A stretch of 27,876 nt of DNA from an uncultured Sutterella sp. (GCA_900543805.1 UQTE01000028.1:1-27876), one strand, 5' to 3'. Counted from the stretch's first letter, positions 16,175-24,604 are shown. Notes: generated from the letters alone by a model not told the origin. Translations and numbers: made by a program.

Positions 16175-18513
16175 AAAAGTTCTTCGCGGGCCCGCGCCTG
16201 CGCGCCTTGGCGGCGCTCCTCTTTTTCCTTCTCTTTCTCCTCGGACTGGCCGTGCACACGGGCTGGGGGACGGCCTCGTCCTTCGGCGTCGCCGAGATCG
16301 CCGCGATCTGTCCGTTGGGCAACCTCGAAGCGATGCTCGCGTCGAAGACCTTCCTTCCGCGCGCGCTCGTCGGATTTGCGGTGTTTCTCGCCGCCGCGGT
16401 TCTTCTCGGGCGCTTCTTCTGCGGGTGGCTTTGTCCCGTCCCCTGGGTGGAGAAGGCGCTCGCCAAGCTTCGCGCGCCGGGTCGGCGTTTGATCCGCGGC
16501 GCGAAGGAAGCCCCGGCGTCCTCCGTAGCGCCGCTGCCGTCCGCGTCGACGGCGACGAGCGCGTCTTCCGAGAACGACAAGGCGGTCCCGCAGTCCTGTC
16601 CGAGCGCCGCATCGTGCTCATCCACTTCCTGCAGCGACTGCGCCCTCGCAAACCGCGTGAAGGAGAAGACCGACCGGGCCGCAGAGAAGACTCCCTACGT
16701 GATCCTCGGGGGAGCCCTCGCTTCGAGCGCCGTCTTCGGCTTTCCGGTCTTCTGCCTCATCTGCCCGGTGGGCCTCACCTTCGCGCTCACGGCCGCGCTC
16801 TGGCGGCTCTTTGAATTCAACGAAACGAACTGGGCGATCCTCTGGTTCGCGGGCTTTCTCGTACTGGAACTTCTCGTTCTTCGCCGTTGGTGTTCGCGCT
16901 TTTGCCCGCTCGGCGCCCTCTGGACGCTCGCGTCCCGATTCAACCGGTTTCTGCGCCCGAAGGCCCGTGAAGACCTCTGCACCCGCGTGACGCACGGCGT
17001 CGCCTGCACGATCTGCCGCGACGTCTGTCCCGAGGGGATCGACCCCGCGGAGGCGGCGGGCAATCCGATGCTTCTCGCCCGCTGCACGAAGTGCGGCGCC
17101 TGCGCCGCGGCCTGCCCGACGGGGGCCGTGCACTTTCCCTTCCTCGCCGGTTCGGCGGGGAAGACCGTGCCGATCCATCCCGTCTCCAAGGCGGCCTCGG
17201 CCGTAAAGCCGGCAGATAATCTCTCCGCGGCGCCGGATGGGACGATCGCCCTCCTCACGCCCGAAAAAGTGCGCTCGGAAGTCGCCCGCTGCATTCACTG
17301 CGGCGCCTGCGGCGAAATCTGTCCCCTCGGAGACCGCATGCCGCGGGCGACGGCGCTCCTCGCCCGTGGTCGAAAGGAGGAGGCGCAGGAAGTTCTGTTG
17401 GCGCCCGGCGTTTTCCCGGAAATCACGTCCCGCGTCTGTCCGGCGGAGCGCTTCTGCGAAGGCGCCTGCGCCCGGGAACACGACGGACTTCCCGTCGCCG
17501 TCGCGGGACTGGAGAGAACCCTGGCCGACGAAGCCCTGCGCGCCGGGTGGACGCCCGCCCCCCGCCACGCCGCACGGCGCCGCCGCGTCGCGGTGGTGGG
17601 ATCGGGCCCGGCGGGACTGGCCTGCGCCGACGTGCTCGTGCGCCTCGGCGTCGAGGTCCACGTCGTCGACCGCGCGCCCGTTGCGGGCGGACTGCTCTCC
17701 TTCGGGATCCCCGCCTTCAAGCTTTCGCGCGACGTCGTTCGTCACCGCGTGAAGCTCCTTGAAGACGCGGGCGTGCGCTTCGCGCCGGGACTCTCCGTCG
17801 GCAAGGACCTCGCCTGGCGGGATCTTGTGAACGAATTCGACGCCGTCTTTGCGGGAACGGGAGCGGCCCGACCCGTGACGCTCGACCTTCCGGGCGCGGA
17901 AAACCCCTCGGTCGTATCGGCCGACGTGTTCCTTCGCGCCGTCGCGGCAAAGGATTGGAAGCTCGACGAAGCGTCCTTCCCGATCGACGCCCTGCGGGGC
18001 CGCAGCGTTTCGGTCCTCGGGGGCGGCGACACGGCGCTCGACTGCGCGAGAACGGCCCTCTCTTTGGGCGCCGCATCGGTCACGCTCGTGGCACGGCGCG
18101 CGAAAGACGCCTTGCGGGCCCGTCCCTCGGACCTCGCGCTGGCCGAGAGAGAGGGCGTGCGTCTTCTCTGCGCACGCACGGTTTCGGCCCTCTCGATCTC
18201 GTCCGAAGGGACGCTCGAGGGTCTCGCTTTGCAAAACACCGCCAACCCCGGCGAGCCGACGGAAACGCTCCCGGCGGACGTCGTGATCGTCGCCTACGGA
18301 TTCCGCTGCGCACCCGACGAAGAGCTCCGGAAACTCGGCGTCGCCTACGACGAAGCCGGGCGCATCATGACCGACGCCGAAGGCCGGACGGCGCTCGCGA
18401 AACTCTGGGCCGGCGGCGACGCGGTGCGCGGAGCCGCACTGGTCAGTTGGGCGCTCGCCGACGGCCGGCGTGCGGGCTTCTCGATCGCGGCCGCAATCGG
18501 CGTTCTTCGCTGA
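16171..18513 (+). CDS. NapH-GltD fusion: membrane Fe-S protein joined to FAD/NAD(P)H oxidoreductase
   Basis: A 780-residue two-part protein. Residues 1 to about 330 are NapH-like: membrane helices at about 11-30, 64-83, 177-195 and 219-238; the two C-x3-CP motifs FCGWLCP (about 83-89) and WCSRFCP (about 240-246); then ferredoxin clusters CTICRDVCP (about 279) and CTKCGACAAACP (about 305). After a linker comes a GltD-like half: CIHCGACGEICP (about 374), CPAERFCEGAC (about 423), FAD site VVGSGPAGLACAD (about 475), NAD(P)H site VLGGGDTALDCA (about 615), and the C-terminal FAD motif AGGDAVRGAALVSWALADGR (about 747-766). It lacks the glutamate synthase large subunit. Inferred role: electron exchange between cytosolic NAD(P)H and the membrane/NapG path. 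The frame is continuous with uniform GC-rich codon use, so the fusion does not look like an assembly join. Last operon gene, before a strong terminator. Confidence 0.92.
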   Translation: MKKFFAGPRLRALAALLFFLLFLLGLAVHTGWGTASSFGVAEIAAICPLGNLEAMLASKTFLPRALVGFAVFLAAAVLLGRFFCGWLCPVPWVEKALAKLRAPGRRLIRGAKEAPASSVAPLPSASTATSASSENDKAVPQSCPSAASCSSTSCSDCALANRVKEKTDRAAEKTPYVILGGALASSAVFGFPVFCLICPVGLTFALTAALWRLFEFNETNWAILWFAGFLVLELLVLRRWCSRFCPLGALWTLASRFNRFLRPKAREDLCTRVTHGVACTICRDVCPEGIDPAEAAGNPMLLARCTKCGACAAACPTGAVHFPFLAGSAGKTVPIHPVSKAASAVKPADNLSAAPDGTIALLTPEKVRSEVARCIHCGACGEICPLGDRMPRATALLARGRKEEAQEVLLAPGVFPEITSRVCPAERFCEGACAREHDGLPVAVAGLERTLADEALRAGWTPAPRHAARRRRVAVVGSGPAGLACADVLVRLGVEVHVVDRAPVAGGLLSFGIPAFKLSRDVVRHRVKLLEDAGVRFAPGLSVGKDLAWRDLVNEFDAVFAGTGAARPVTLDLPGAENPSVVSADVFLRAVAAKDWKLDEASFPIDALRGRSVSVLGGGDTALDCARTALSLGAASVTLVARRAKDALRARPSDLALAEREGVRLLCARTVSALSISSEGTLEGLALQNTANPGEPTETLPADVVIVAYGFRCAPDEELRKLGVAYDEAGRIMTDAEGRTALAKLWAGGDAVRGAALVSWALADGRRAGFSIAAAIGVLR

Positions 18514-18578
18514 CAAACCCTGCATACCCCGTTCCTGTCGACTTCGGTCGACCCGAACTTCTTAATTTTCTCTTCCAC

Positions 18579-18610
18579 AAAAAGGGACGGCCACGTGGCC
18601 GTCCCTTTTT
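18579..18610. terminator. perfect bidirectional terminator of the molybdoenzyme operon
   Basis: A 32-base perfect palindrome: AAAAAGGGACGGCCAC followed by its reverse complement, ending in five T. The stem is GC-rich in the middle with an A tract on one side and a T tract on the other, so it can terminate transcription on both strands. It lies 65 bases past the end of the NapH-GltD gene. Confidence 0.9.
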
Positions 18611-18774
18611 GCACATACCGTCCCTTTTCTCCGCACAGCCGAGAGCAAGAAAGTCTTCCCCAAAAAAGTTGGATATTCGCAACATCTTTGTCATCACCTG
18701 TTTTTGGGACCAACCTGTCTCCGAGTCATTGGGACACATGACGTATTTGCGAAAAGGTTTTCCTTGCATTAGGG

Positions 18775-18801
18775 TTAACACCCCCCCCCGACACATAAAA
18801 C
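18775..18801 (+). promoter_or_regulatory. candidate promoter with poly-C spacer (possible phase variation)
   Basis: TTAACA (18775-18780, five of six bases of the -35 consensus) is followed by nine C (18781-18789), GACACA, and TAAAAC (18796-18801), a -10-like hexamer. The spacer is 15 bases, two short of the optimum; gaining two C would give 17. An overlapping -10 alternative is CATAAA at 18794. The layout copies the known poly-C/poly-G promoter switches of Neisseria surface genes (opc, porA). It lies about 270 bases upstream of the autotransporter start. Promoter and switching are inferred; the homopolymer itself is seen. Confidence 0.45.
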
Positions 18802-18823
18802 GATCAAACTGAACACATCCAGT

Positions 18824-18845
18824 GTCCCCTCTTTTATGAGGGGAC
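18824..18845 (+). other. perfect 8-bp hairpin in the autotransporter leader
   Basis: GTCCCCTC (18824-18831) and GAGGGGAC (18838-18845) form a perfect stem with the loop TTTTAT. No T run follows, so it is not a classical terminator. If transcription starts at the candidate promoter upstream, this hairpin sits at the 5-prime end of a leader of about 250 bases and might stabilise or control the mRNA. The rest of the leader (18846-19066) shows no other obvious element besides the ribosome site GGGAGA. Confidence 0.4.
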
Positions 18846-19066
18846 GACTACGGCGAATAACCTAAAGCTCATTTATCAAAGGAATGGTCCCCAAACCATC
18901 TTCAATCCGTCTCTTGCAGTTGCTTTCTGCGGCGTCACTCGCGCGATCCTGAGGTCACAAACAACGCAAGCCGTACGAAATGGTGAGTTTTCCGAAATTC
19001 CTAGAAGAGTCTTTTTGGTGTCTTTCCCACTCAAACGGATGTCTTTTTCTTGTAGGGAGAATTCTC

Positions 19067-22000
19067 ATGAAAACACTGTCTCCGCTGGCAGTGGCGGTAT
19101 TGGCCGCCGCGGCACAAGTTCATGCCGCACCGTATACGCAAATCAGCACGGATACGACCTATTCCGGACCGTATGAAAATGTTCCGATTCAGGTCACGGC
19201 CGACGGCACGCTTCGAGGAACCGCCGACGAAACCGAAATGGTGATCGAGGGCGGTCGGTATGACTACAACCCGCAGGTTTTGGACGTGCAGGGAACCATT
19301 CGCGACGCCCTCTCTCTGACCGTGGACGGCGGCACGACCATCGGTAAAGACGGCGCCATCTCCAACATTGACGTCGTGACGTTGAGCAACACCTACAACA
19401 AACACAGCGACAGCGGGAATCTCTCGGACGCTTTGGTCAACCAAGGAACCATTTCCAATGTCGATTCCCTCCTTGTGAGCGGCAGAGTCAGCAACAACGG
19501 CGGCACAATCGACGTGGGCTCCATCGGGAACGAAGAGTCTGCCGGCGATTTTGTGGTTTCCGGCGGTACGGTCCATACTGCGGGTGACGCCTATTTCAAC
19601 GAAATCAGAGTTGCGGCGTCGGACCTCGACGCGTCTGTTTCGTTTGACGGAACGCTTCATGTCTCCCAGGCAATTCGCGTGCAGGACGATACTGTTGTTC
19701 AGGCAGACCGCATCGAAGGTAGCGGACGCGTAGCCGCCGAAGCAGCTGGAAGCGGCGTCGAAGTTTCGGGGGACGTGGATGTCGATCAAGAAATCCACGC
19801 TCTTAACGGTGGTAACGTTTCCGTCGTCGGCCACGCCGCCGCATCGAAAATCCAGGCGGAAACTGGCGGCACAATTGCTTTGGGATCCTCATCTTCCTCG
19901 AGTCTTTCCGCTTCCGGCGAGGGATCGGGCATTTCCATTAAGGAAGGCGCAAAAGCCGATTCGGTTACCGTGAAGGACGGATCGGAGCTCCATGCAGGCA
20001 GTTTGACCGCGATGACGGGAACCAGCATCAGCGATTTCAAGAATGAAGGGACGGTCACGCTCGATACCGCAGATCTCACTGCTAACACCTTCAGCAATTC
20101 CGGCTCCATCAATGCCGACACCAACGGCGTCAGTCAGCTCGACCACCTTGCCGTATCCCAAGAAGCCTGGATCACCGGTGACATGAATGTTGCCAACTTC
20201 GACTTGACCGGCCGACTCACAATCCATGAAGACTCGACGATGACGGTCGACAAGCTTGGATCCGAGGACGCGGCGGCGACCAATGTCATGGTAATGAACA
20301 ATTCTTCCTTGAAGGTTGGCGGGGACATGCACCTGACCGGCATGGTCGACGGTAACGGTATCGTTGAAGTTGACGGCACCGCCAATATGGTGGGCGACTG
20401 GCAAGAGATTCGTACCGAACTCCTGGCAGGCAACCTGTCCGTCCAAAGCGCAGGCTTGGCACTCAACGACGGCGCTCGGCTCGAAGTTGCGGACGACCTG
20501 GTGGTGCAGTCGGGTTCCACCTTCTTTGTGGAAACCGGCAACCTTTCCGTCGGAGACGAATGGATTCTCAACGGAGAAGCCAAGGTCCAAATGCGCAGCG
20601 GCACGGACGGCACCACCATCAACAAGCTCGTGTTGAATACGAGCGGAGATACGGACTTCCAGGTGTACAGGAACATTCGAATCAACGAAGTCTCCGTCAA
20701 CGGCTACGGCGTTCTAAGCACCTATGGCGAGGATGGTGATTCCTCGCTCGACATCGGTTCAATCACCGTGAGCGACGGCAGTACCGTCAACTTCTCGAAC
20801 GAAGGCACCTACGAAACGTATCAATCCTCGGCATCCGCCGAGCGCATCACGCTCGGCAACGGAGCCACGTTGATCAACAGCGGCGGCTCCAGAGACCAAG
20901 GTACCGTGACGACGCCTCCCTTCGATTCGCTCACCATCGGTTCGGTAGAAGGCTCCTCGGCCGTGATCCGCAACGAAGTCGGGGGCTCGACCGTGATCGG
21001 CTCGCTCACCGGGAACGACAATCGGGTGGAAGTAGAAACCGTCGAATCGGGCGTGACGATTGAAAGAAACGAATCGACGGGACTCGTTTATCAAACCGGC
21101 GGTACGGACGCCGACACGCTCGGTACGCAAGGAGCGCTTGAAGCGGCGGCCGACATGGTTCTCGACTCCACGGAAGACTTTTCGACGAAGGTGGCCGACG
21201 GTCTCGTCAACGGAGGCGGTTCCGCCACGTTTGATGCAGACGGGAACATGATCTTTTCGTCTACGGGCGAAAGCCTCACGATGGCCGCCTTGAAGCAGTT
21301 CAACAACGCCACCCTCGCCAACTGGCGCTACGAAGTCAATCACCTCAGCGAACGTCTCGGTGAAGTGCGCGACCGTCTTGGTACGGCCGGAGCCTGGGCC
21401 CGCATCTACGGCGCCGACACGAAGATCTCCGAAAGCGTTGCGACCGACATCAAGATGAACACCGTTCAGGTCGGGGCCGACGCCACGATCGGCGGCAACT
21501 GGATCGTCGGGGGCGCCTTCTCGTACACAAGCATGGACGCCGACATCTCCAACGGTTCGGCCGACGGCGAAACGTACAGCCTGGCCGCCTATGCGAGCGG
21601 ATTCTTCGATTGCGGCGGCTATGTGGACATCGTCGGACGCATCGGACGTCTTTCGACGGACATCGACACATATACATCCACGGGACGGCTATTTGACGGG
21701 TCGTACGACAACACGGCATTCGGTCTTTCGGCGGAAGTCGGCTATCACTGGAAGGTATCCGACGTATTCTTCGTCGAACCGCAGGCCGAATTGGCCTACG
21801 GCTTCGTCATGGGGGACGACTTCACCACCTCTAGCGGCGTGAAGGTCGAACAGGACGACTTCCAGTCGTTGGTCGGACGTCTCGGCGCTCGAATCGGCGC
21901 GGCCTTCCCGGAAAACGCCGGCACGTTCTACCTGCAGGCCTCCGTCAATCACGAATTCCTCGGCGACAACGACTTTGACGCCGCTTACCGGGGATACTCG

Positions 22001-22168
22001 AAGCAGCACTTCACTTCGGAACTTGACGGTACATGGATCAGTTACGGCGTCGGCCTGCAGCTCAACGCAACCAACGACCTGAGCCTCTTCGGTTCGCTTA
22101 CGCGCGCAAACGGCGACGATTACCAAGACGACTATCGTTACTCCGTCGGCATGCGCTACGTCTTCTGA
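19067..22168 (+). CDS. autotransporter adhesin (type Va), intact
   Basis: A 1033-residue classical autotransporter. The ATG at 19067 is chosen because GGGAGA lies seven bases upstream and a clean signal peptide follows (KTLSPLAVAVLAAAAQVHA, cleavage about residue 20); an upstream in-frame ATG at 18980 lacks both. The passenger (about 21-770) is rich in Gly, Ser, Thr, Asp, Asn and Val, with many short strand-turn repeats such as LxVxGxxxNxGxIxxxD, fitting a right-handed beta-helix; no protease triad was recognised. The C-terminal barrel (about 771-1033) begins at GAWARIYG, shows alternating amphipathic strands and ends in MRYVF with the terminal Phe recognised by the Bam machinery. It probably acts as a surface adhesin. 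The passenger is less GC-rich than neighbouring genes. It may be controlled by the poly-C promoter upstream. Confidence 0.93.
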   Translation: MKTLSPLAVAVLAAAAQVHAAPYTQISTDTTYSGPYENVPIQVTADGTLRGTADETEMVIEGGRYDYNPQVLDVQGTIRDALSLTVDGGTTIGKDGAISNIDVVTLSNTYNKHSDSGNLSDALVNQGTISNVDSLLVSGRVSNNGGTIDVGSIGNEESAGDFVVSGGTVHTAGDAYFNEIRVAASDLDASVSFDGTLHVSQAIRVQDDTVVQADRIEGSGRVAAEAAGSGVEVSGDVDVDQEIHALNGGNVSVVGHAAASKIQAETGGTIALGSSSSSSLSASGEGSGISIKEGAKADSVTVKDGSELHAGSLTAMTGTSISDFKNEGTVTLDTADLTANTFSNSGSINADTNGVSQLDHLAVSQEAWITGDMNVANFDLTGRLTIHEDSTMTVDKLGSEDAAATNVMVMNNSSLKVGGDMHLTGMVDGNGIVEVDGTANMVGDWQEIRTELLAGNLSVQSAGLALNDGARLEVADDLVVQSGSTFFVETGNLSVGDEWILNGEAKVQMRSGTDGTTINKLVLNTSGDTDFQVYRNIRINEVSVNGYGVLSTYGEDGDSSLDIGSITVSDGSTVNFSNEGTYETYQSSASAERITLGNGATLINSGGSRDQGTVTTPPFDSLTIGSVEGSSAVIRNEVGGSTVIGSLTGNDNRVEVETVESGVTIERNESTGLVYQTGGTDADTLGTQGALEAAADMVLDSTEDFSTKVADGLVNGGGSATFDADGNMIFSSTGESLTMAALKQFNNATLANWRYEVNHLSERLGEVRDRLGTAGAWARIYGADTKISESVATDIKMNTVQVGADATIGGNWIVGGAFSYTSMDADISNGSADGETYSLAAYASGFFDCGGYVDIVGRIGRLSTDIDTYTSTGRLFDGSYDNTAFGLSAEVGYHWKVSDVFFVEPQAELAYGFVMGDDFTTSSGVKVEQDDFQSLVGRLGARIGAAFPENAGTFYLQASVNHEFLGDNDFDAAYRGYSKQHFTSELDGTWISYGVGLQLNATNDLSLFGSLTRANGDDYQDDYRYSVGMRYVF

Positions 22169-22186
22169 GTACGACGTTTCACCGTC

Positions 22187-22226
22187 GAGGGCGGCTCCGA
22201 CTGAGGGTCGCCCTCGGCAATTGCCG
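22187..22226 (+). terminator. possible terminator after the intact autotransporter
   Basis: GAGGGCG (22187-22193) pairs with CGCCCTC (22209-22215) across a 15-base loop, followed immediately by the self-complementary CGGCAATTGCCG (22215-22226) and a short mixed A/T stretch. There is no proper T run. It lies between convergent genes (autotransporter and LysR regulator), where a terminator for both strands would be expected. Confidence 0.4.
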
Positions 22227-22306
22227 ATTCAAAATCTTGAAGCATATCGGTCGACGGCGGCAGAACAATCGGTCAGGCCCGAAGGAAAAAGAAAGAAGTG
22301 AGGACC

Positions 22307-23296
22307 TCACGTTTCCGCCCGGTATTCCTCGGGCCTGGCGCTTTGCCGCGACGACCGGTTGAGCCCCTTCCACCCCTCGCGGGTGACGATCCGCAAGGCG
22401 TTCCCGGCGTATCCCGTGAACCATTCCGCGAAGGCCCGCAGTCGGGGTGAGCGCTCCTCGTCCTCCGTGCGCGTCACAACGCACATGTGCCAGGGAGCGC
22501 GCTCCCAGCCGCGCAGCACGGGCACCACCCGCCCCGCGCGGATTTCCTCCACCACGTGGCCGAGAAAGAGGTCGACCGTAATGCCGCGGTGATTGAGAAG
22601 CAGTCTTTTGAGCGTCACCTGGTCGCTCGCAAAGAACGCGTCGCGCCATTGGAGAGGAGCGGACGCGACCCCGTTTCGGTGAAGCACCGTCGTATCGCGC
22701 ACGTTGACCGAATGATGAAGAAGACCGATGTGCGCGGAGAGATCCTCGATGCTCTCGGGCGTTCCGTGTTTTTCGAGATATTCGGGCGTGGTGAGCGGCA
22801 CGGTCGACGACGTGTGCAGATGCCGGAACATGAGCCCGGAATCGTCGATCGGCAGATGGTTGACGACGGCGACGTCCACTTCATACTTGTGGAGTTCCTC
22901 CGGCCGGATCTCGCCCAAAAGGTAAAAAATCGTCCCGGGGTGATCCGTCGAGTAGGCGCAGAGATGATCCGCAAAGAAGTCCCGGGAGAGCTCCTCGGGC
23001 GCCGAAAAGCGGATGCGGAAGGCTTCGTCCTTTTGTTCGTTTTCCGCGCGCAGAGCCCGAAAACCGTTGATGAGGGGCTCGACCCTGCGCACGAGTTCGA
23101 GACACTGCGGCGTCGCCCGCATGGGGCGGCGCGTCTTGTCGAAGCACTCGAATCCGAGCGTCCCCTCGAGGTCGGCGAGAAGACGCGAAACGCGCGTGAT
23201 TTCCATGTCGAGAACGAGCGCGGTACGCGTAACGCTCCCCGTTTTGCTCGCCACGACGAGCGCTTCCCAGGCGGTGAGGTTTTCAAGCGGAGTCAT
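22307..23296 (-). CDS. LysR-family transcriptional regulator
   Basis: A 329-residue LysR-type regulator. The start at 23296 is chosen because the product then begins exactly at the conserved helix-turn-helix domain (LENLTAWEALVVASKTGSVTRTALVLDMEITRVSRLLADLEGTLG split over about 4-48); the frame is open further upstream but that part is basic and non-conserved. The DNA-binding domain spans about 1-65, the linker helix to about 90, and the effector-binding domain about 95-310, with a strand pattern such as YEVDVAVVNHLP and a typical VPLTTPEYLEKHG. It is divergent from the cytochrome c peroxidase gene with 300 bases between, and a perfect dyad at 23445-23463 in that gap fits a LysR-type site. 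Its effector is unknown; control of the peroxidase gene is inferred from position. Confidence 0.93.
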   Translation of the reverse strand: MTPLENLTAWEALVVASKTGSVTRTALVLDMEITRVSRLLADLEGTLGFECFDKTRRPMRATPQCLELVRRVEPLINGFRALRAENEQKDEAFRIRFSAPEELSRDFFADHLCAYSTDHPGTIFYLLGEIRPEELHKYEVDVAVVNHLPIDDSGLMFRHLHTSSTVPLTTPEYLEKHGTPESIEDLSAHIGLLHHSVNVRDTTVLHRNGVASAPLQWRDAFFASDQVTLKRLLLNHRGITVDLFLGHVVEEIRAGRVVPVLRGWERAPWHMCVVTRTEDEERSPRLRAFAEWFTGYAGNALRIVTREGWKGLNRSSRQSARPEEYRAET

Positions 23297-23444
23297 TGGG
23301 CAGCGAAGGTGATGGAAGTTGACGCCTCCAATTATCCGACGTCGCCCTCCTCCGCGTGTTCCGGGCTTTTCCCGAGAGAGGCGCCGCTTCCGGACGACGT
23401 ACGTTCGTAATCTTTCCGCCCGTTTTTCCTCTCTCATAAACAAA

Positions 23445-23463
23445 GACAATCGCCTAGATTGTC
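23445..23463. promoter_or_regulatory. dyad operator, candidate LysR-family binding site
   Basis: GACAATC (23445-23451) and GATTGTC (23457-23463) form a perfect 7-bp dyad around GCCTA, 19 bases in all. Size and symmetry suit a LysR-type recognition site. It is centred about 150 bases upstream of the LysR start and about 40 bases upstream of the -35 element of the peroxidase promoter, the usual activator position. Confidence 0.5.
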
Positions 23464-23495
23464 GGTCGAACTATATCCGGCATCAAAATTCGGTA

Positions 23496-23523
23496 TTGGC
23501 GGAGCATAGCGGTCGTTTATAAA
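23496..23523 (+). promoter_or_regulatory. sigma-70-type promoter of the cytochrome c peroxidase gene
   Basis: TTGGCG (23496-23501) and TATAAA (23518-23523) are separated by 16 bases. The -10 matches five of six consensus bases. A start near 23530 would leave a leader of about 65 bases before the ATG at 23597. The remainder of the 300-base divergent region holds the dyad at 23445-23463 and nothing else clear. Confidence 0.6.
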
Positions 23524-23596
23524 ATGAAACCGATCGATTGAACTACTTCTATCGACCGACTCTTTGCAGAACCAAGCACCGTTACGAGAGGACTCC

Positions 23597-24604
23597 ATGA
23601 AAAAGACCCTTGCCGCGCTTACGCTGGCCGCGCTTTTCAGCGCCGCCCCCGCGACGTTTGCCGCCGAACCCGTCGACCCCATCGAACCCGTCAAGATTGA
23701 AAATCCCGCTCTGGTGGAGTTGGGCAAGATGCTCTACTTCGAACCGCGTCTTTCCCGCTCGGGCTTCATCTCCTGCAACTCCTGCCACAATCTCGCAACG
23801 GGCGGCGTCGACAACCTGAAGACTTCGATCGGCGACCGCTGGGCGCAGGGGCCGATCAATTCGCCGACGGTTCTCAACTCCTACGGTCAGATCGCCCAGT
23901 TCTGGGACGGCCGCGCCAAGACCCTTGCCGAACAGGCTGCGGGCCCCATCGCGAATCCCTTGGAAATGGCTTCGACCCATGAGCTCGCCGTCGAAGTGAT
24001 CGCCTCGATCCCGGGCTACGGCAAGTACTTCCAGGCCGCCTTCGGCGACGACAAGGTCGACATCAAGCGCATCACGGACGCCATCGCCGAATTCGAACGC
24101 ACGCTCGTAACGCCGAACGACCGCTTCGACCAGTGGCTCAAGGGCGACAAGGACGCTATCACCAAGTTCGAACTCGAAGGCTATCAGCTCTTCAAGGCCT
24201 CGGGCTGCACGATCTGCCACAACGGCGCACAGTTGGGCGGTCAGTCCTTCCAGAAGATGGGCGTCGTGCGTCCCTACGAAACGACGAACACCGCCGAAGG
24301 CGTCAAGGCCATTTCCGGGCGCGACCAGGACCGCATGAGCTTCAAGGTTCCGGTGCTGCGCAACATCGAACTCACCTATCCGTACTTCCACGACGGCGAA
24401 GCGGCGACCCTTGAGAAGGCCGTCGAGGTGATGGGCGACATCCAGCTCGGCAAGCGCTACACCGAAGAGGAAACCGCGAAGATCGTGGCGTTCCTCAAGA
24501 CCCTCACGGGCGAGCAGCCCAAGATCGTCTACCCGATCCTTCCGCCCAACGGTCCGAAGACCCCGGCCTTCAATCCCTGGGCACCGGCCGAAGCCAAGAA
24601 GTAA
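23597..24604 (+). CDS. di-haem cytochrome c peroxidase
   Basis: A 335-residue periplasmic bacterial di-haem peroxidase (CcpA/MacA family), which reduces hydrogen peroxide to water using electrons from small c-type cytochromes or the quinol pool. The ATG at 23597 has GAGGA upstream and opens a signal peptide (KKTLAALTLAALFSAAPATFA, cleaved about residue 22 before AEP). Two haem c motifs are present: CNSCH at 60-64 (peroxidatic haem) and CTICH at 204-208 (electron-transfer haem). The block SFKVPVLRNIELTYPYFHDG near 253-272 is diagnostic of the family. The length matches typical members. It is divergent from a LysR regulator, has a recognisable promoter and is followed by a strong terminator, so it is monocistronic. 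A role in peroxide defence or peroxide respiration fits an oxygen-limited host niche. Confidence 0.96.
   Translation: MKKTLAALTLAALFSAAPATFAAEPVDPIEPVKIENPALVELGKMLYFEPRLSRSGFISCNSCHNLATGGVDNLKTSIGDRWAQGPINSPTVLNSYGQIAQFWDGRAKTLAEQAAGPIANPLEMASTHELAVEVIASIPGYGKYFQAAFGDDKVDIKRITDAIAEFERTLVTPNDRFDQWLKGDKDAITKFELEGYQLFKASGCTICHNGAQLGGQSFQKMGVVRPYETTNTAEGVKAISGRDQDRMSFKVPVLRNIELTYPYFHDGEAATLEKAVEVMGDIQLGKRYTEEETAKIVAFLKTLTGEQPKIVYPILPPNGPKTPAFNPWAPAEAKK

Noticed and set aside
16618..18525. A 635-codon minus-strand open frame opposite the NapH-GltD gene
   Set aside because: Same GC-driven antisense effect; low-complexity Arg/Gly/Glu composition and no ribosome site or domain.
18731..18828. Inverted GGGACAC / GTGTCCC pair flanking the poly-C promoter as an invertible switch
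   Set aside because: Only seven bases match and no recombinase gene is nearby; too short to support site-specific inversion.
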